Source of the DNA: Lolium rigidum
Lineage: Eukaryota > Streptophyta > Magnoliopsida > Poales > Poaceae
Length of the DNA: 64,000 nt
Assembly (NCBI RefSeq): GCF_022539505.1
Contig: NC_061514.1
Coordinates: forward strand, 34,749,769 to 34,813,768
Direction of reading: 5' to 3'
Shown here: in pieces, positions 24,509 to 34,872 of the stretch
Position numbering within the stretch: position 1 is the stretch's first letter
How the letters are laid out: each line of letters begins with the position of its first letter
Notes under the pieces: generated by a model
Databases searched by the model: none
What the model was told of the DNA's origin: nothing
Seen by the model: only the letters and a program-made list of their open reading frames with translations
Program-made: the position numbers and the translations under genes

Positions 24509-24696
24509 ACGGGAACACAGGGAACGGTGGAAACAGGGGCGCCCGAGCCCGGAAAATCGTTATCGTTTCGCCCCGGAAACCTCCCCCTCCCACCTTCGCC
24601 GTCTTGCTGGGCTCGCGGCGGCGGCGCCGCTCCACCGTATACATCCAAGCTCCAGCCGCGCGGGAGGCGGAGAACACAACCCCCGCGCTCGTCCTA

Positions 24697-27694
24697 ATGG
24701 CGTGGGGCGTGCCCACGCGGCTGCCGTCGTCACGGGTGCAGGCCCTGTACGAGCTCTGCAAGCGCACCTTCCCCTCCCCTTCCTCCGCCGCCCCGCCCTC
24801 CCCTCCTCCGGCCAGCGCCGTCCGCGCCATATCCTCCATCATGGGTACCCTCCACTCCCCCTCTCCATCTGCCTATCCACGGCCGCTCTATCCATGGCTC
24901 CATGCTTACACAATCTCTGGCTAATGTGGATGCGCACTTTGTTTGCAGATACGATCAGTCCTGTGGATGTCGGGCTCAGGGACGACAACCTCGAGGACGG
25001 CGGCGGGCACGGGTTCTTCGAATCCAACTTCATGAAGGGCTCGGCGAGGGCGGCGAGATGGGCGCAGCCCATCACGTACCTGCACATCTACGAGTGCGAC
25101 GCCTTCTCTGTAAGTTCGTTATGGGTATCTTGCTATTGCAGCCACCACTTGTGACAAGAGAATCATTGCTTTGAGATTGATGGCCTAGTTGACTGCTTAA
25201 TTCTTCATGGTCCATACATTCTACTAACAACAATTCCGATTTCCAATAAGTATAGTGTTGATTATGAACTTATTGGCTCATTGCTGCTGCTGCTCTGTGC
25301 ACCATGTAGCTCAAGCATACCAAGATTATTCTACTGGACTGTTGGCTAAACCATTATATGCGCAATTCTATATCTTTTCACCCTCTCACTTTCTAATAGT
25401 CAAACTCAAATTATATACTCGATTCTATGTATCCACTAGGCCACTAGGGTAGTTGGATGTTCTTATGTGGTTTGTAAGTTACATTTATTTGTTGATATTT
25501 TGCTACTTGCCTACCATAAACTTGTGTAATACTGGCCAGTGCCACTGACTCCTTGCTTCAGCTTAGACAAGTTATCTTGACTCCCCGCCAAAAAAAAAGT
25601 TATCTTCACGAACTTATAAGTTCATAGTTTATATTTTTCTACATGATTAATTTTCCTTGACTACAACTTCCTTATCAATACTGCAGGGTGGCTGCTAGTT
25701 TTGACATAAGAGTTTATTTAACACATGTTTTGGTTCTCTATACGTTTTGCAGATTGGAATATTCTGCTTACCTACTTCAGCAGTCATTCCTCTTCATGAT
25801 CATCCAGAAATGACTGTGCTGAGCAAAATACTGTATGGTTCCATGCACGTGAAATCATATGATTGGATAGAGCCTTCTGTTTTAGCAAGTAACCAACCAG
25901 GTTATTTTCCTGCTATATTTGAAGTTTCTTTTTCTTTTTCTTATTTGTTCATTGTCAATTATATAAATACCGCAATTCGAGTTTTTAATGGTCGCAATTC
26001 ACAGTTTTTGATGGTCACAATTCAGAGTTCTATGTTATGTGTTCACTTTCCAAGTAGCAAACTAATGAACAGTTGTGGTTGTGTTACAGTACCAGTCCAG
26101 TAGTTACTTAATTACCACTTGCCATTTCTGAAATCATTTGAGAGTGGTTGTTCCCATGTATTCAAGATACTTCATGGTCTGATCTTCAAAAGGGTTTCTT
26201 ATAGCCTGAAATAATTTTATTTCTATTTTGATTGTATGCAGTAAGACTGGCCAAGTTATATACGGATGATGTTCTTACTGCTCCATGTCCAACTACCGTT
26301 TTGTATCCCCAAAGTGGCGGCAACCTACACTCATTCACTTCAGTTGCGTCTTGTGCTGTTCTTGATGTACTTGCGCCGCCATACGCTGAAAATGCTGGGA
26401 GAGTTTGCACCTACTTCCATGATTATCCGTTTTCTAGCTTCTGTAAGTGAAACTCCTGCCTGTCATTATAGTGCATGTTTTTTTCTCATTAAAAGTTCTT
26501 TGCTAATTCAGCAACTAAATTCACCTTTTGGTCGTAGCTACTAGTATACATCATACATGTTAGATATATGTTTTGTAAAGCATGTATATTTGTTACAGTG
26601 CCTTTTAGTTTTTTGGTACTTTGTCCTAAAATGACAATTTCCTCGTAAAATCTCATTTATGAAAATGCGGGATACTTGATTCGGGGAAACAAGCCAGCTA
26701 TGATTTTGCTGCATTCTTGCCCATGAAAGTACCAGTGGTAGGACTTGGTTTTGTAGGAGGGCAGGCATGTTTTAATGTATGGAACTGAGGTTTACATGAC
26801 GGTCGCAACCAATCAGTTGATTTCACTGCAAATAAGAGACTGGATGCAGAAAACAACAGTATGATAGGCTCATCTGCACCAACTCACTGATTGAACTAGG
26901 ATGTTATATTTGGAGCATTGAATAACTCTGGAGGCCTAGACACTGAAACATGGCCCTTGCCATGTTCTTTAGAATTCTTAGCAAATTCAACAACCTACCA
27001 TTTTCAGTAGTGGCCCTCAGTAGTATGCACATGACATTTTAGAGGGCATATAGACCTGCAGGATCGTATGTTACCCTTTTGTTTGAGCAAGCATGCCAAA
27101 TTGGGGGCAAGTAGGTCTCCTATCATGACATACCTGCCACACTGGGGAAGGCATGCTGATCCTGTTGAATCGAGATGGTGAGTATTGGTGACAAGTAGAG
27201 ATAGCCTGTTGCCGATAGTAGCAGACTGAGTTATATCATGTATAATTTCCAAAAACATGCTATTTAATGTCATAACTCATAAGTCTGACAATTTAGGTAC
27301 TTCAACCGACATTCTCTTATGTTCTGTTAGTTTGTTCCCATTTTGAGAAAATTTTCACTTGCAGTATTCGAACATCCTAGAACTGTTGGTGTTTTTTCAC
27401 CGCATCTGTCAATTTTCGTCTGCTCTAAACATGTTTGATTTTCTCATGATCACGTGATGCTCCAACTGCAGCTGCTGGACACACAAAGATGGTTGATTGC
27501 CCAGATGATTATGCCTGGATTGAGCCCATAAACTCACCCGTGAACATCTACATGCGCCCTGGCATGTATACTGGCCCAACCATACAGGTATCGCCTAACT
27601 TTTACACCCTACACCGCTGCTGTCTGCTTTAGCAGTTACGATGGTTGAATACAGTCCCTGATGTGCTTGTGCTTTCCAGGATCGTCTATCATGA
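24697..27694 (+). CDS. PCO: Plant cysteine oxidase (PCO/ADO-like dioxygenase)
   Basis: PCOs use O2 to oxidise N-terminal Cys of substrates such as group VII ERF factors. This marks them for the Arg/N-degron route and so links oxygen level to gene expression in the cytosol and nucleus. Exons are 24697-24844, 24949-25109, 25753-25900, 26242-26442, 27472-27587 and 27680-27694; all introns are GT-AG and the phases join to 262 aa. The cupin-type iron site is visible: PLHDHPEM gives His118 and His120, and GGNLHSF gives His182. Other family landmarks are [38 protein letters not shown] and DDYAWIEPI. The start [20 protein letters not shown] is the first ATG of the exon; the Pro/Ser stretch at residues 26-38 is variable in the family. 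The last exon encodes only DRLS. A hAT MITE and a LINE tail lie within 560 bp upstream, so the promoter is compact or rebuilt. PCO assignment is secure; which paralogue it is remains open. Confidence 0.95.
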
Positions 27695-28434
27695 GTTCAC
27701 AGCCAGTGAACTGTGGAGCATCAAGCAGTGTGTCCAGGCACCTCGCTGATACAGTTCTTCCAGTGTAGTGTTGTATATGTACTGTTTTTGTGTTACCTTC
27801 TTTATTTAGTTTTTTTCTTTGAAAATCTGGTTGCTATGGTGAATATATGATCAGAAATTTCTCCTGGTTCATCTAGTGGAATGATTCATATTTTATGGCT
27901 TGAGTTTGTTGCGTATTCTATTTTTTGCACCGATAGTGTAACTATAAAAGCTTGATAAGTAGATTCCGTACTTCATGGTGTACACTGTATTTTGAGTTGA
28001 CTGCAAGCTGTGAACTCTGGTACCTGCGTAGCAAAACATATGCTGCCATTCCACTCACTGTAAAATGGCCCAAACATTTATAGAAAGACTTTCGAGAGAG
28101 AAAATGCCTAGGGCAATGGTAAATTAAAACACCATGTTCAGCTCAGTACATGATGTACAATTGTACATCTGCCAAAAACCGTAATAGGTTTTTTTCGAAA
28201 ATGAAAAAAAAAAACGTAATAGGTGAGCAAGTAAAATGGTTGAACATATTGTTCTGCTTCATCATCAAACTGGGAACAAAAACACCAAAAGCAGAAAAGG
28301 GCAAAACCGAAGAATCACTAACGGAAACAAAACTTTGGCACCAGCACCAGCAGGAAGTCAGGCCGAAGCGCCAGGTGATGATCTGCCGAGTAGAAAACCA
28401 ATCAACGAGATCAAAGCACCACTTACCGGCGTTA
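27695..28434. other. PCO 3' UTR and intergenic spacer, including a duplicated flank
   Basis: The first 200-250 bp are a T-rich 3' UTR. Bases about 27980-28160 resemble the 3' flanks of both EXO70 copies (about 30650-30838 and 41212-41408), sharing GTATTTTGA, GTGAACTCTG-TACCTGC, AACATATGCTGC, GAGAGAGAA and CATGTTCAGCTC in the same order. The rest is AT-rich with no gene. Confidence 0.6.
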
Positions 28435-28708
28435 GACTGTTTATAGTGGAAGTAACATAACTAGTAACATCACACATCTCAAGTTATTTTGATGACATAG
28501 CATACCAATAAATAAATAAAAAAAGTGAGGTGATAACTAGCTATGTTACTATAACATCACACACCTCAAAGCAAAATGAGTCTACAATATAATAAATGAT
28601 ACAATGCATTACACTACATATAAGTTACTATTTATTATGAAGGTAGTAACCTAGACTAGTAACATAACATATGTTATTAATCTAAATTACTCCCCACTAT
28701 GACCAGCC
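28435..28708. mobile_element. Tourist (PIF/Harbinger) MITE
   Basis: TTA target duplications lie at 28432-28434 and 28709-28711. Imperfect terminal inverted repeats read GACTGTTTATAGTGGAAGTA and GGCTGGTCATAGTGGGGAGT. The interior is AT-rich and carries the GTAACAT(A/C)A...ACATCACACA(T/C)CTCAA words common in grass Tourist elements. Length is 274 bp; no coding capacity. Confidence 0.85.
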
Positions 28709-28972
28709 TTAGGTAGCCATGGAGCACATACCTGGCCGAGGAACACATAATTAATACCATGACCGAGATATTCATTTCGAACGATGTTGCCTCAGACCTA
28801 ACGAAAGAGAAACCTATTGTACACCAAAGCGTCGACCCGGGATATTCATTTCATCCGATCAGCTGTTGGTTTGTCCGTCGCTTGTCAGCGTTGTCACGCG
28901 GCTCGGGCAAACCAGATCATCAGTGCCGTGTATTCCAGTTTCCTCGACCCCTGCCAATCGCAAAGTAGGAGA

Positions 28973-30439
28973 ATGGCGGAGCGGCTTGCTACCGTGCCGG
29001 AGGAGAGCACCAACGGCTTCACGGCTGCCTCGCCGCCGCCGGGCAGCCCCTACCGCGACTGGATCCGGATGGTTGCTGTGTCCGGAAAACAGATCAGATC
29101 AACTCTCTACTCCAGCGACTCTGGTGCGTCAAGTTCTTACCCGTCCAACAACTCCGGCGGCTCCTCCGGTTCGGCCTCCGCCGCCGCGCCGGACCTGGGT
29201 GCACACGAGCTCACGATGATCGCTCGCCAAATGGTCGGCGACGGGTACACCGAGCGCATGGTCCAGGCGTTCAACGTCGCCACATCTCCTCCGACGGCAG
29301 CATGCGAATACGGCGGTGGTCAGGATCGTGCAGCCCTGGGCGATTGGTTCTCGGAGCTCGACGTCGACTGGGTTCTCCAACTTCGCGAGGGCTACGGTTT
29401 ACAGCATGTGGTTCAGCTCCAGGACAGGTCGCTGTAAGACTTGGTAGAGAAGTGGATCCGAGCTCTCACCGTGATCGTCGTCAGTATCACGGAGCTGGCA
29501 TTCGTTCGCCACGGGACGCTTGAGGTCGCACGTTTTGGCAAGGCGAGCATCGCCAAGATGCTCGTCTTCACCGATGCCGTTGTCCCTGCTCTCAAGGCCG
29601 AGAATCTACAGGCCGTGCTAGACATGTACATCTGTGTCTCCAACGCGTCGTCATACATGTTCATGCCGTTCGAGATAGGCAGCCCGTTGGCGAGAGCAGG
29701 GATCAGGCTAAACAACGCCATATCCAGCACGATAAAGAAGGTGAGGACGCTCGTGGAGGATGACGACCTGTGGGCTATCGAGATTACTCGAGGAGGAGGC
29801 GAGGTTCACAGGAACACTCGGTTCATGGTTGATTGCATATCGTCAATCAAGAAAACACAGACTTCGACGGAAAACTCCGCACCGAGCTACCACACCGGGA
29901 ACCTTCGTGATCTGATAAATTCTACGGTCAAATATCAAATGGATGTGCTCCTCAGAAAATCATTGCTGTGCTCGGATCCAAGCCTGAGGTACTTGTTCCT
30001 GCTTAACAATTTCAATTTCATAGCAAATGTTCTTGAGCAATGGCGTTCGCTTTCATTGGATCTTGACCTGTGGTATGTAAACCAAAGGCTTAAACGTGAA
30101 TGTGAGAAGCACATGGATAGATATATCGATGTTTCTTGGGGACATGTGATTTCATGCATACCGAAATTGGTTTTCTCTCGAATCCATCGTTGGAGTAAAA
30201 CCTCTCCAGTAGCTGATTTCGAGTCGGCATTTCATGAAACTTACCAGACTCAGAAGTTCTGGAAGGTTCCGGAGCCTCGTCTCCGGAAGTTGCTGCGGGA
30301 AAATATAGCCAAAAGAGTTATCTCGGCGTACCGTGACTGCTTAGTGGAGAATCCGGAGCTACAAAAGCACGTTGACGCCGGAACCAGTAGTAGTCCTGCC
30401 GTTTTGGAGGAGATGTTGGGAGAACTATTTGAAGGATGA
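28973..30439 (+). pseudogene. EXO70: EXO70 copy A (exocyst subunit family, one nonsense codon)
   Basis: EXO70 proteins bind membrane phospholipid and other exocyst subunits to tether secretory vesicles; grasses have greatly expanded families, some tied to immunity. The frame from ATG 28973 to TGA 30439 is 488 codons with no intron, as in most plant EXO70s outside the A group, but short against the usual 600-700 aa because the N-terminal coiled-coil part is missing. The C-terminal EXO70 fold is clear: YMFMPFEIGSPLARAGIRLN, LRYLFLLNNFNFIANVLEQW, then FESAFHETYQTQKFWKVPEP-x-LRKLLRE and VISAYRDCL. A Ser/Gly-rich linker lies at residues 45-70. Codon 155 is TAA (29435-29437), where copy B has CAA (Gln), so one C-to-T change kills or truncates it. 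It also lacks a 12-codon segment present in copy B near 29111. The divergent sequence suggests the grass-specific FX clade, which is inference. Confidence 0.85.
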
Positions 30440-30925
30440 AATCTGATTGATCTACATGGCCGGGCACCCAACATATAAAGGCACCAGCGAATTCATGGTT
30501 GTATTTGGATTTTTATTTTGGAGTACAGTTGTATTTGTGAAGTTGGTTGGTAGTGTATTAAGCGCCAGATACTATTAGCTGGTCAAGCATGTATTCTACT
30601 TTCGCACAGATAGATTATACTGTACAGGCTGGGTTGATTCTACACTCCAGTACACCAGTATTTTGAATTTGTAACAGCAAGCAGTGAACTCTGCTACCTG
30701 CAAAGCAGAACATATGCTGCTCCCACTCAACGGAAAATGGCTCAAACATTTCTAGAACAATTTTGGAGAGAGAAAATTCCTATGGTAACTATCTATTCAA
30801 ATACCATGTTCAGCTCAAAACATGATGTGCATCCGCAGAAAACATGATAGAGAAGACATAGGCATAGCAGCAGACACTTGCCAGACTAACTCACAACAGA
30901 AACAACATACAGCAGAAGGCTCGGG
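30440..30925. other. 3' flank of EXO70 copy A, shared with copy B
   Basis: The stretch matches 41015-41495 downstream of copy B with small indels, showing that the duplication continues past the gene. Its middle (about 30650-30838) also resembles the PCO 3' flank. No gene. Confidence 0.75.
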
Positions 30926-31204
30926 TCAGGGAGGATGCTGCGCCTCCAGCTTCCTGATGATGCTGTTGGTCACGGCCCAGTTGAACCCTCTGTACTGAAG
31001 CCACCTCACTATGCGCGCGCGCCGTTTCTCCAGGGGCAAGCTCCCCCCTCGCTGCCACTGCTTCGAGGCTTGAGCAAAGAGATGGTCCATGGAAGCTTTG
31101 GAGAACCCATGTGTCGTCTGTTCTTCATCGCCCTGGACGTCCTGGAACACACTCCTTGTCGCCTGGTCCACCTCGGCCTCTGGCACACCTTTTTGGCGAA
31201 GTGC
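30926..31204 (-). pseudogene. Orphan copy of RecX last exon
   Basis: The block is almost identical to exon 6 of the intact RecX gene (41496-41774), with a few changes such as Gln for His in VFQDVQGDEE and Thr for Ala in EEQTTHGF. The frame is open to the same stop and keeps the acceptor (TAATCAG) at its 5' side. Similarity continues about 24 bases into the intron and stops near 31228. No other RecX exon is found nearby, so it cannot encode RecX alone. It came with EXO70 copy A in the block duplication and, like RecX, faces EXO70 tail to tail. Confidence 0.85.
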
Positions 31205-31228
31205 CTGATTAGAACATGAGCAGATAAT

Positions 31229-31679
31229 AATAATCAAGAAAGTAATAATTTGCAAACTAATCCATACGAAGGGTTTTCAAGTCTTCCCAGAAGTATTTAT
31301 ACTACTATACAAGTTCATCATTTTTGGACTTTCTAATATCAGCCGAACCAACAAAGGGATAAGACCTTAGAGACACACAAAGAAAACTACATGGATAGGA
31401 ATTGAATCCAGTCCGTCAATTAAGGATATGAATCCAGCCTCTGATCTCCACCAGCAATTTCTCCCATGTTATGCTCGGATTCTGTGCCCTCGCGTAATTA
31501 ACGAATGCCCAATTTACGGGGGCGTTTGTTTGGTTTCCCTAGACAACTCATGTCAGTAATCCATGACTCCAAGCATCTTCTCTCTGCACCACAAACCAAC
31601 AACAGAGGAGAGAAGAACCGAAAACTCCTTCCAGCTCAACATTGTCCCTCAATGAAAATTCAAACCAGCCTTCCTCCTC
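31229..31679. other. Unassigned spacer
   Basis: AT-rich sequence after the end of the duplicated block. I see no coding region. The last 170 bp lead into the TATA-like promoter at 31680. Confidence 0.5.
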
Positions 31680-31687
31680 TATAAATA
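31680..31687 (+). promoter_or_regulatory. TATA box of an orphan first exon
   Basis: CCTCTATAAATACAAG sits 97 bp upstream of an ATG that opens a short coding-like exon. Position and context suit a plant core promoter. Confidence 0.5.
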
Positions 31688-31776
31688 CAAGTCCAGTGTC
31701 ACACACCGCGTGCGGTATCGTGTGTGACTTATGACTTTGAACTTTGGCGTCGGCGAGCAGAGGAGAGGAGGTGACC

Positions 31777-31854
31777 ATGCCCATGGCCGGCAAGAAGAAG
31801 CTCCTCTACCCGTACGTCCTCGCCGTCGACAAGATATCCTGCCAGCAGGCGGCG
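31777..31854 (+). pseudogene. Orphan first exon, unknown gene
   Basis: ATG at 31777 opens a 26-codon frame (MPMAGKKKLLYPYVLAVDKI then SCQQAA) that ends at a plausible donor, GCG|GTGCGT. Base composition changes sharply to GC-rich and coding-like, then reverts. No following exon was recognised: the next similar-to-gene sequence is a PCO exon copy 130 bp downstream. I do not know the parent gene. It may be the remaining 5' end of a gene whose 3' part was replaced. Confidence 0.35.
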
Positions 31855-31978
31855 GTGCGTGGGCGTCGTGCTGCAGCTCTACCTTGGATTGGTCAGATTG
31901 GTCAGCTCTTTTACTTCTCCTTTGGAAAAGCACACGTATCTACTCTTTTTTTTTTTGAGATGAAAGCACACGTATCTA

Positions 31979-32668
31979 CATGCAGTAAGGCTGGCCAAGT
32001 TACATACGGATGATGTTCTTACTGCTCCATGTCCAACTACCGTTTTGTATCCCTAAAGTGGCGGGAACCTACACTCATTCACTTCAGTTGCCTCTTGTGC
32101 TGTTGTTGATGTACTTGCCCCGCCATACTCTGAAAATGATGGGCGAGTTTGCACCTATTTTCATGATTATTCATTTTCTAGCTTCTGTAAGTGAACACCT
32201 GCCTCTCATTATAGATCATGTTTGTTCTAAATAAAAGATTGTTGCTACACTAAATTCACCTTTTGGTAGTAGCTACACATCATCCATGTTAGATATATGT
32301 TTTGTAAAGCATGTATATTTGTTAAAGTGCCTTTTAGTTTGTTGGTACTTGGTCCTAAAATGATAATTGCCTCGTAGGCGTTGAGGGTGCCTTGCCAAGA
32401 GGGAGGGGAGTGTTGAGTGACAGCTATGGTGGCGCCAGCGTTGCTGCCGCTAGCTTCTGGAAGGTTCTGGAGCCTCATATCCGGAACTTGCTGCGGGAAA
32501 GCATAGCCAAAAGAGTTATCTCAGTGTACCGTGACTGCCTGGAGGAGAACCCGAAGCTACAAAAGCACGTTGGTAGTCCTGCCGTTTTGGAGATGTTGGG
32601 AGAACTATTTGAAGGATGAAATCTGATTGATCTACATGGCCGGGCACCCAACATATAAAGGCACCAGC
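31979..32668 (+). pseudogene. Chimeric pseudogene: PCO exon 4 + intron 4 fused to EXO70 3' end
   Basis: Bases 31979-32376 copy PCO 26236-26647: the intron 3 acceptor, all of exon 4 (31986-32187) and about 190 bp of intron 4. The exon copy has a TAA at 32054-32056 in place of the Gln codon of YPQSGG, before the iron-ligand His. After an unassigned 78-bp stretch, 32455-32668 copy the EXO70 3' end (FWKVLEPHIRNLLRESIAKR to the stop, then the 3' flank through GGCACCAGC). This EXO70 part differs from copies A and B more than they do from each other and lacks the DAGTSS segment. It breaks off exactly at the start of an LTR. It cannot encode a functional PCO or EXO70. Confidence 0.85.
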
Positions 32669-34872
32669 TGCATCCCCTTGACATATGTGTGACTCATATA
32701 TCAATACATAAGACCATCATAGAAGATAACAAATACTTTTATGCAACCAACAAAAAACTATATAACAATTTCCATGAACAATTCACTACTCAAACATCAA
32801 CATAGAGTTACAATAGATCATGGGAAAATAATATATTGCACCATACATCCTGTTGCTACAGAGTGGGGTGATAAGGAGTTTCTGTAGATGTTGATGAAGA
32901 TGGTGTTGATGCCTTTACCGGAGGGGGGAGGAGTCCACCGGAGGCAATTCCGGTAGCGTTTCCCCCCTCCGATCTCCGCCGGTGGCGCCCTGCTGACTCT
33001 TTGTTTTTGTGTTTTTGATCTACGCCGATATCGTCTCGACGAAACCCCCGGGGTCGTATATATAGTAGTTTTTAGGGCAAACCAAGTCGGTTCGCAAAAA
33101 GATGAGGCGAAACGGACACTCGACGGCTGAAAGAGGCCCTGTGGCGCGGGCAGAAGGAGAGGCCACGTCACTGTCCCTCTTTCCCAGCATGTTGACCTCC
33201 CGGTGTCTCACTTTATCTCATTTTGTTTGTCTCTAAATTTCCGAAGCGTGGCCCCTGACCTTGCCCTTTTTGGAGTCCCGTAGCTCTTGTAATATAAAAA
33301 ACACTAAAAAAGTGGTGTTTCTGGCCAAACAAAATTAGAACCGGAGGAGGGGAATTGTTTAGAAAATCCCCTAAAACATCATAAACCATGTGAATAACAA
33401 TATATAATATGCAATTATGTGGTAATATTATGCAATAAAGTGCAAAGTTCATGTATGCATTTTACATGCATCAACATCCCCAAGCTTAACCTATGCTCGT
33501 CCTCGAGCATGAAGGTGATAAAACTAATATGGACATTGGAGTTTAATGCATCTCTTCTATGTAATCATGCAAAGTCTTACAAGGTTCAGTCAATAAAGAA
33601 TGATAATAAGTAATATGAACTCATCAAGTGATAACTCTTACATTCCACAAAGCATGAATAATAGTAAATAACATTGTAAGAAACATGACTAATGAGCTTC
33701 TCGCAAGACGACAAAAACGATAGTCACCCGACCGGGCTGACATGTTAATCATTGGCCTGACAGCCTGACACAATGGTCGCTGGCAGAGGGGACCGGTGAT
33801 ATGACGGATATGGCTGTCACGATGGACTGGGTTGGGTGGGCTTCGGGTTTGGGCACTGCCCTCATGGATCTGTGACGCACTTCCCTAACCGTCTAACAAG
33901 CCATCTCTAACGCGAAGTTCTCCACGGTCTTCCAAACCGTCAGGGTCACGTCTCCGTGACGGTTTTTGGCCATTCGTCGACGAACTAAAATTGTTATGGA
34001 CTTGCGAGTTGTTTGTAGTGTACTATCCCTCATCCTATCAATATGCAACGGTGATAACCTTATGCATCCCTTGACATATATCAATACATAAGACCATCAT
34101 AGAAGATAACAAATACTTGTATGCAACCAACAACAAACTATATAACAATTGTCATGAACAATTCACTACTCAAACATCAATATAGAGATACAATAGATCA
34201 TGGTAAAATAATATATTGGACCATACATCATGTTGCCAAGAGATTACAGAGGGGGATGATGAGGATTTTATGTAGATGTTGATAAAGATGATTAAGATGG
34301 TGTTGATGCCTTTAACGGAGGGAGGAGGAGTCCATCGGAGGTGATTCCGGTAGCGCTTCCCCCATCCAGTCTCCGTCGGCGGCGCCGTGCCGAGTCTATG
34401 TTTCTGTGTTTTTTTATCTATGCCGTCGTCGTCTCGACGAAACCCCCCGGAGTCGTATATATAGTAGTTTTTAGGGCAAAACAAGTCGGTTTGCGAAAAA
34501 GATGAGGCGAAACAGACGCTCGAGGGCCGAAAGAGGCATGGTGGCACGTCCATAAGGGGAGGCCGCGCCACTGGCCCTCTTTCCCAGCCTGTTGACCTCC
34601 TTGTGTCCCACTTCAGCTCATTTTGTTCATCTCGAAATTTCCGAAGCGTGCCCCTGACCTTGCCCTTTTTGGAGTCCCGTAGCTCCTGTAATGTCAAAAA
34701 CACTAAAAAAATGACGTTTCTTGCTAAACAGAATTAGAACAGGGGGAGGGGGATTGTTTAGAAAATCCCATAAAACATCATTAACCTTGGGAATAACATT
34801 ATATAAGATGCAATTATGTGGTAATATGATGCAATAAAGTGCAAAGTTCATGTATGCATTTTACATGCATCA
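32669..34872 (-). mobile_element. Short LTR element, non-autonomous, minus orientation
   Basis: Two LTRs of about 805 and 810 bp (32669-33473 and 34063-34872) surround only 589 bp. On the minus strand each begins TGATGCATGTAAAATGCATA and ends GGATGCA. A polypurine-type AAGCTTGGGGATGT adjoins the inner end of the first. The interior has no gag or pol. No matching target duplication is seen (CCAGC on the left, AGCGT on the right), so the two ends may come from a rearrangement or recombination between elements. Confidence 0.75.
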
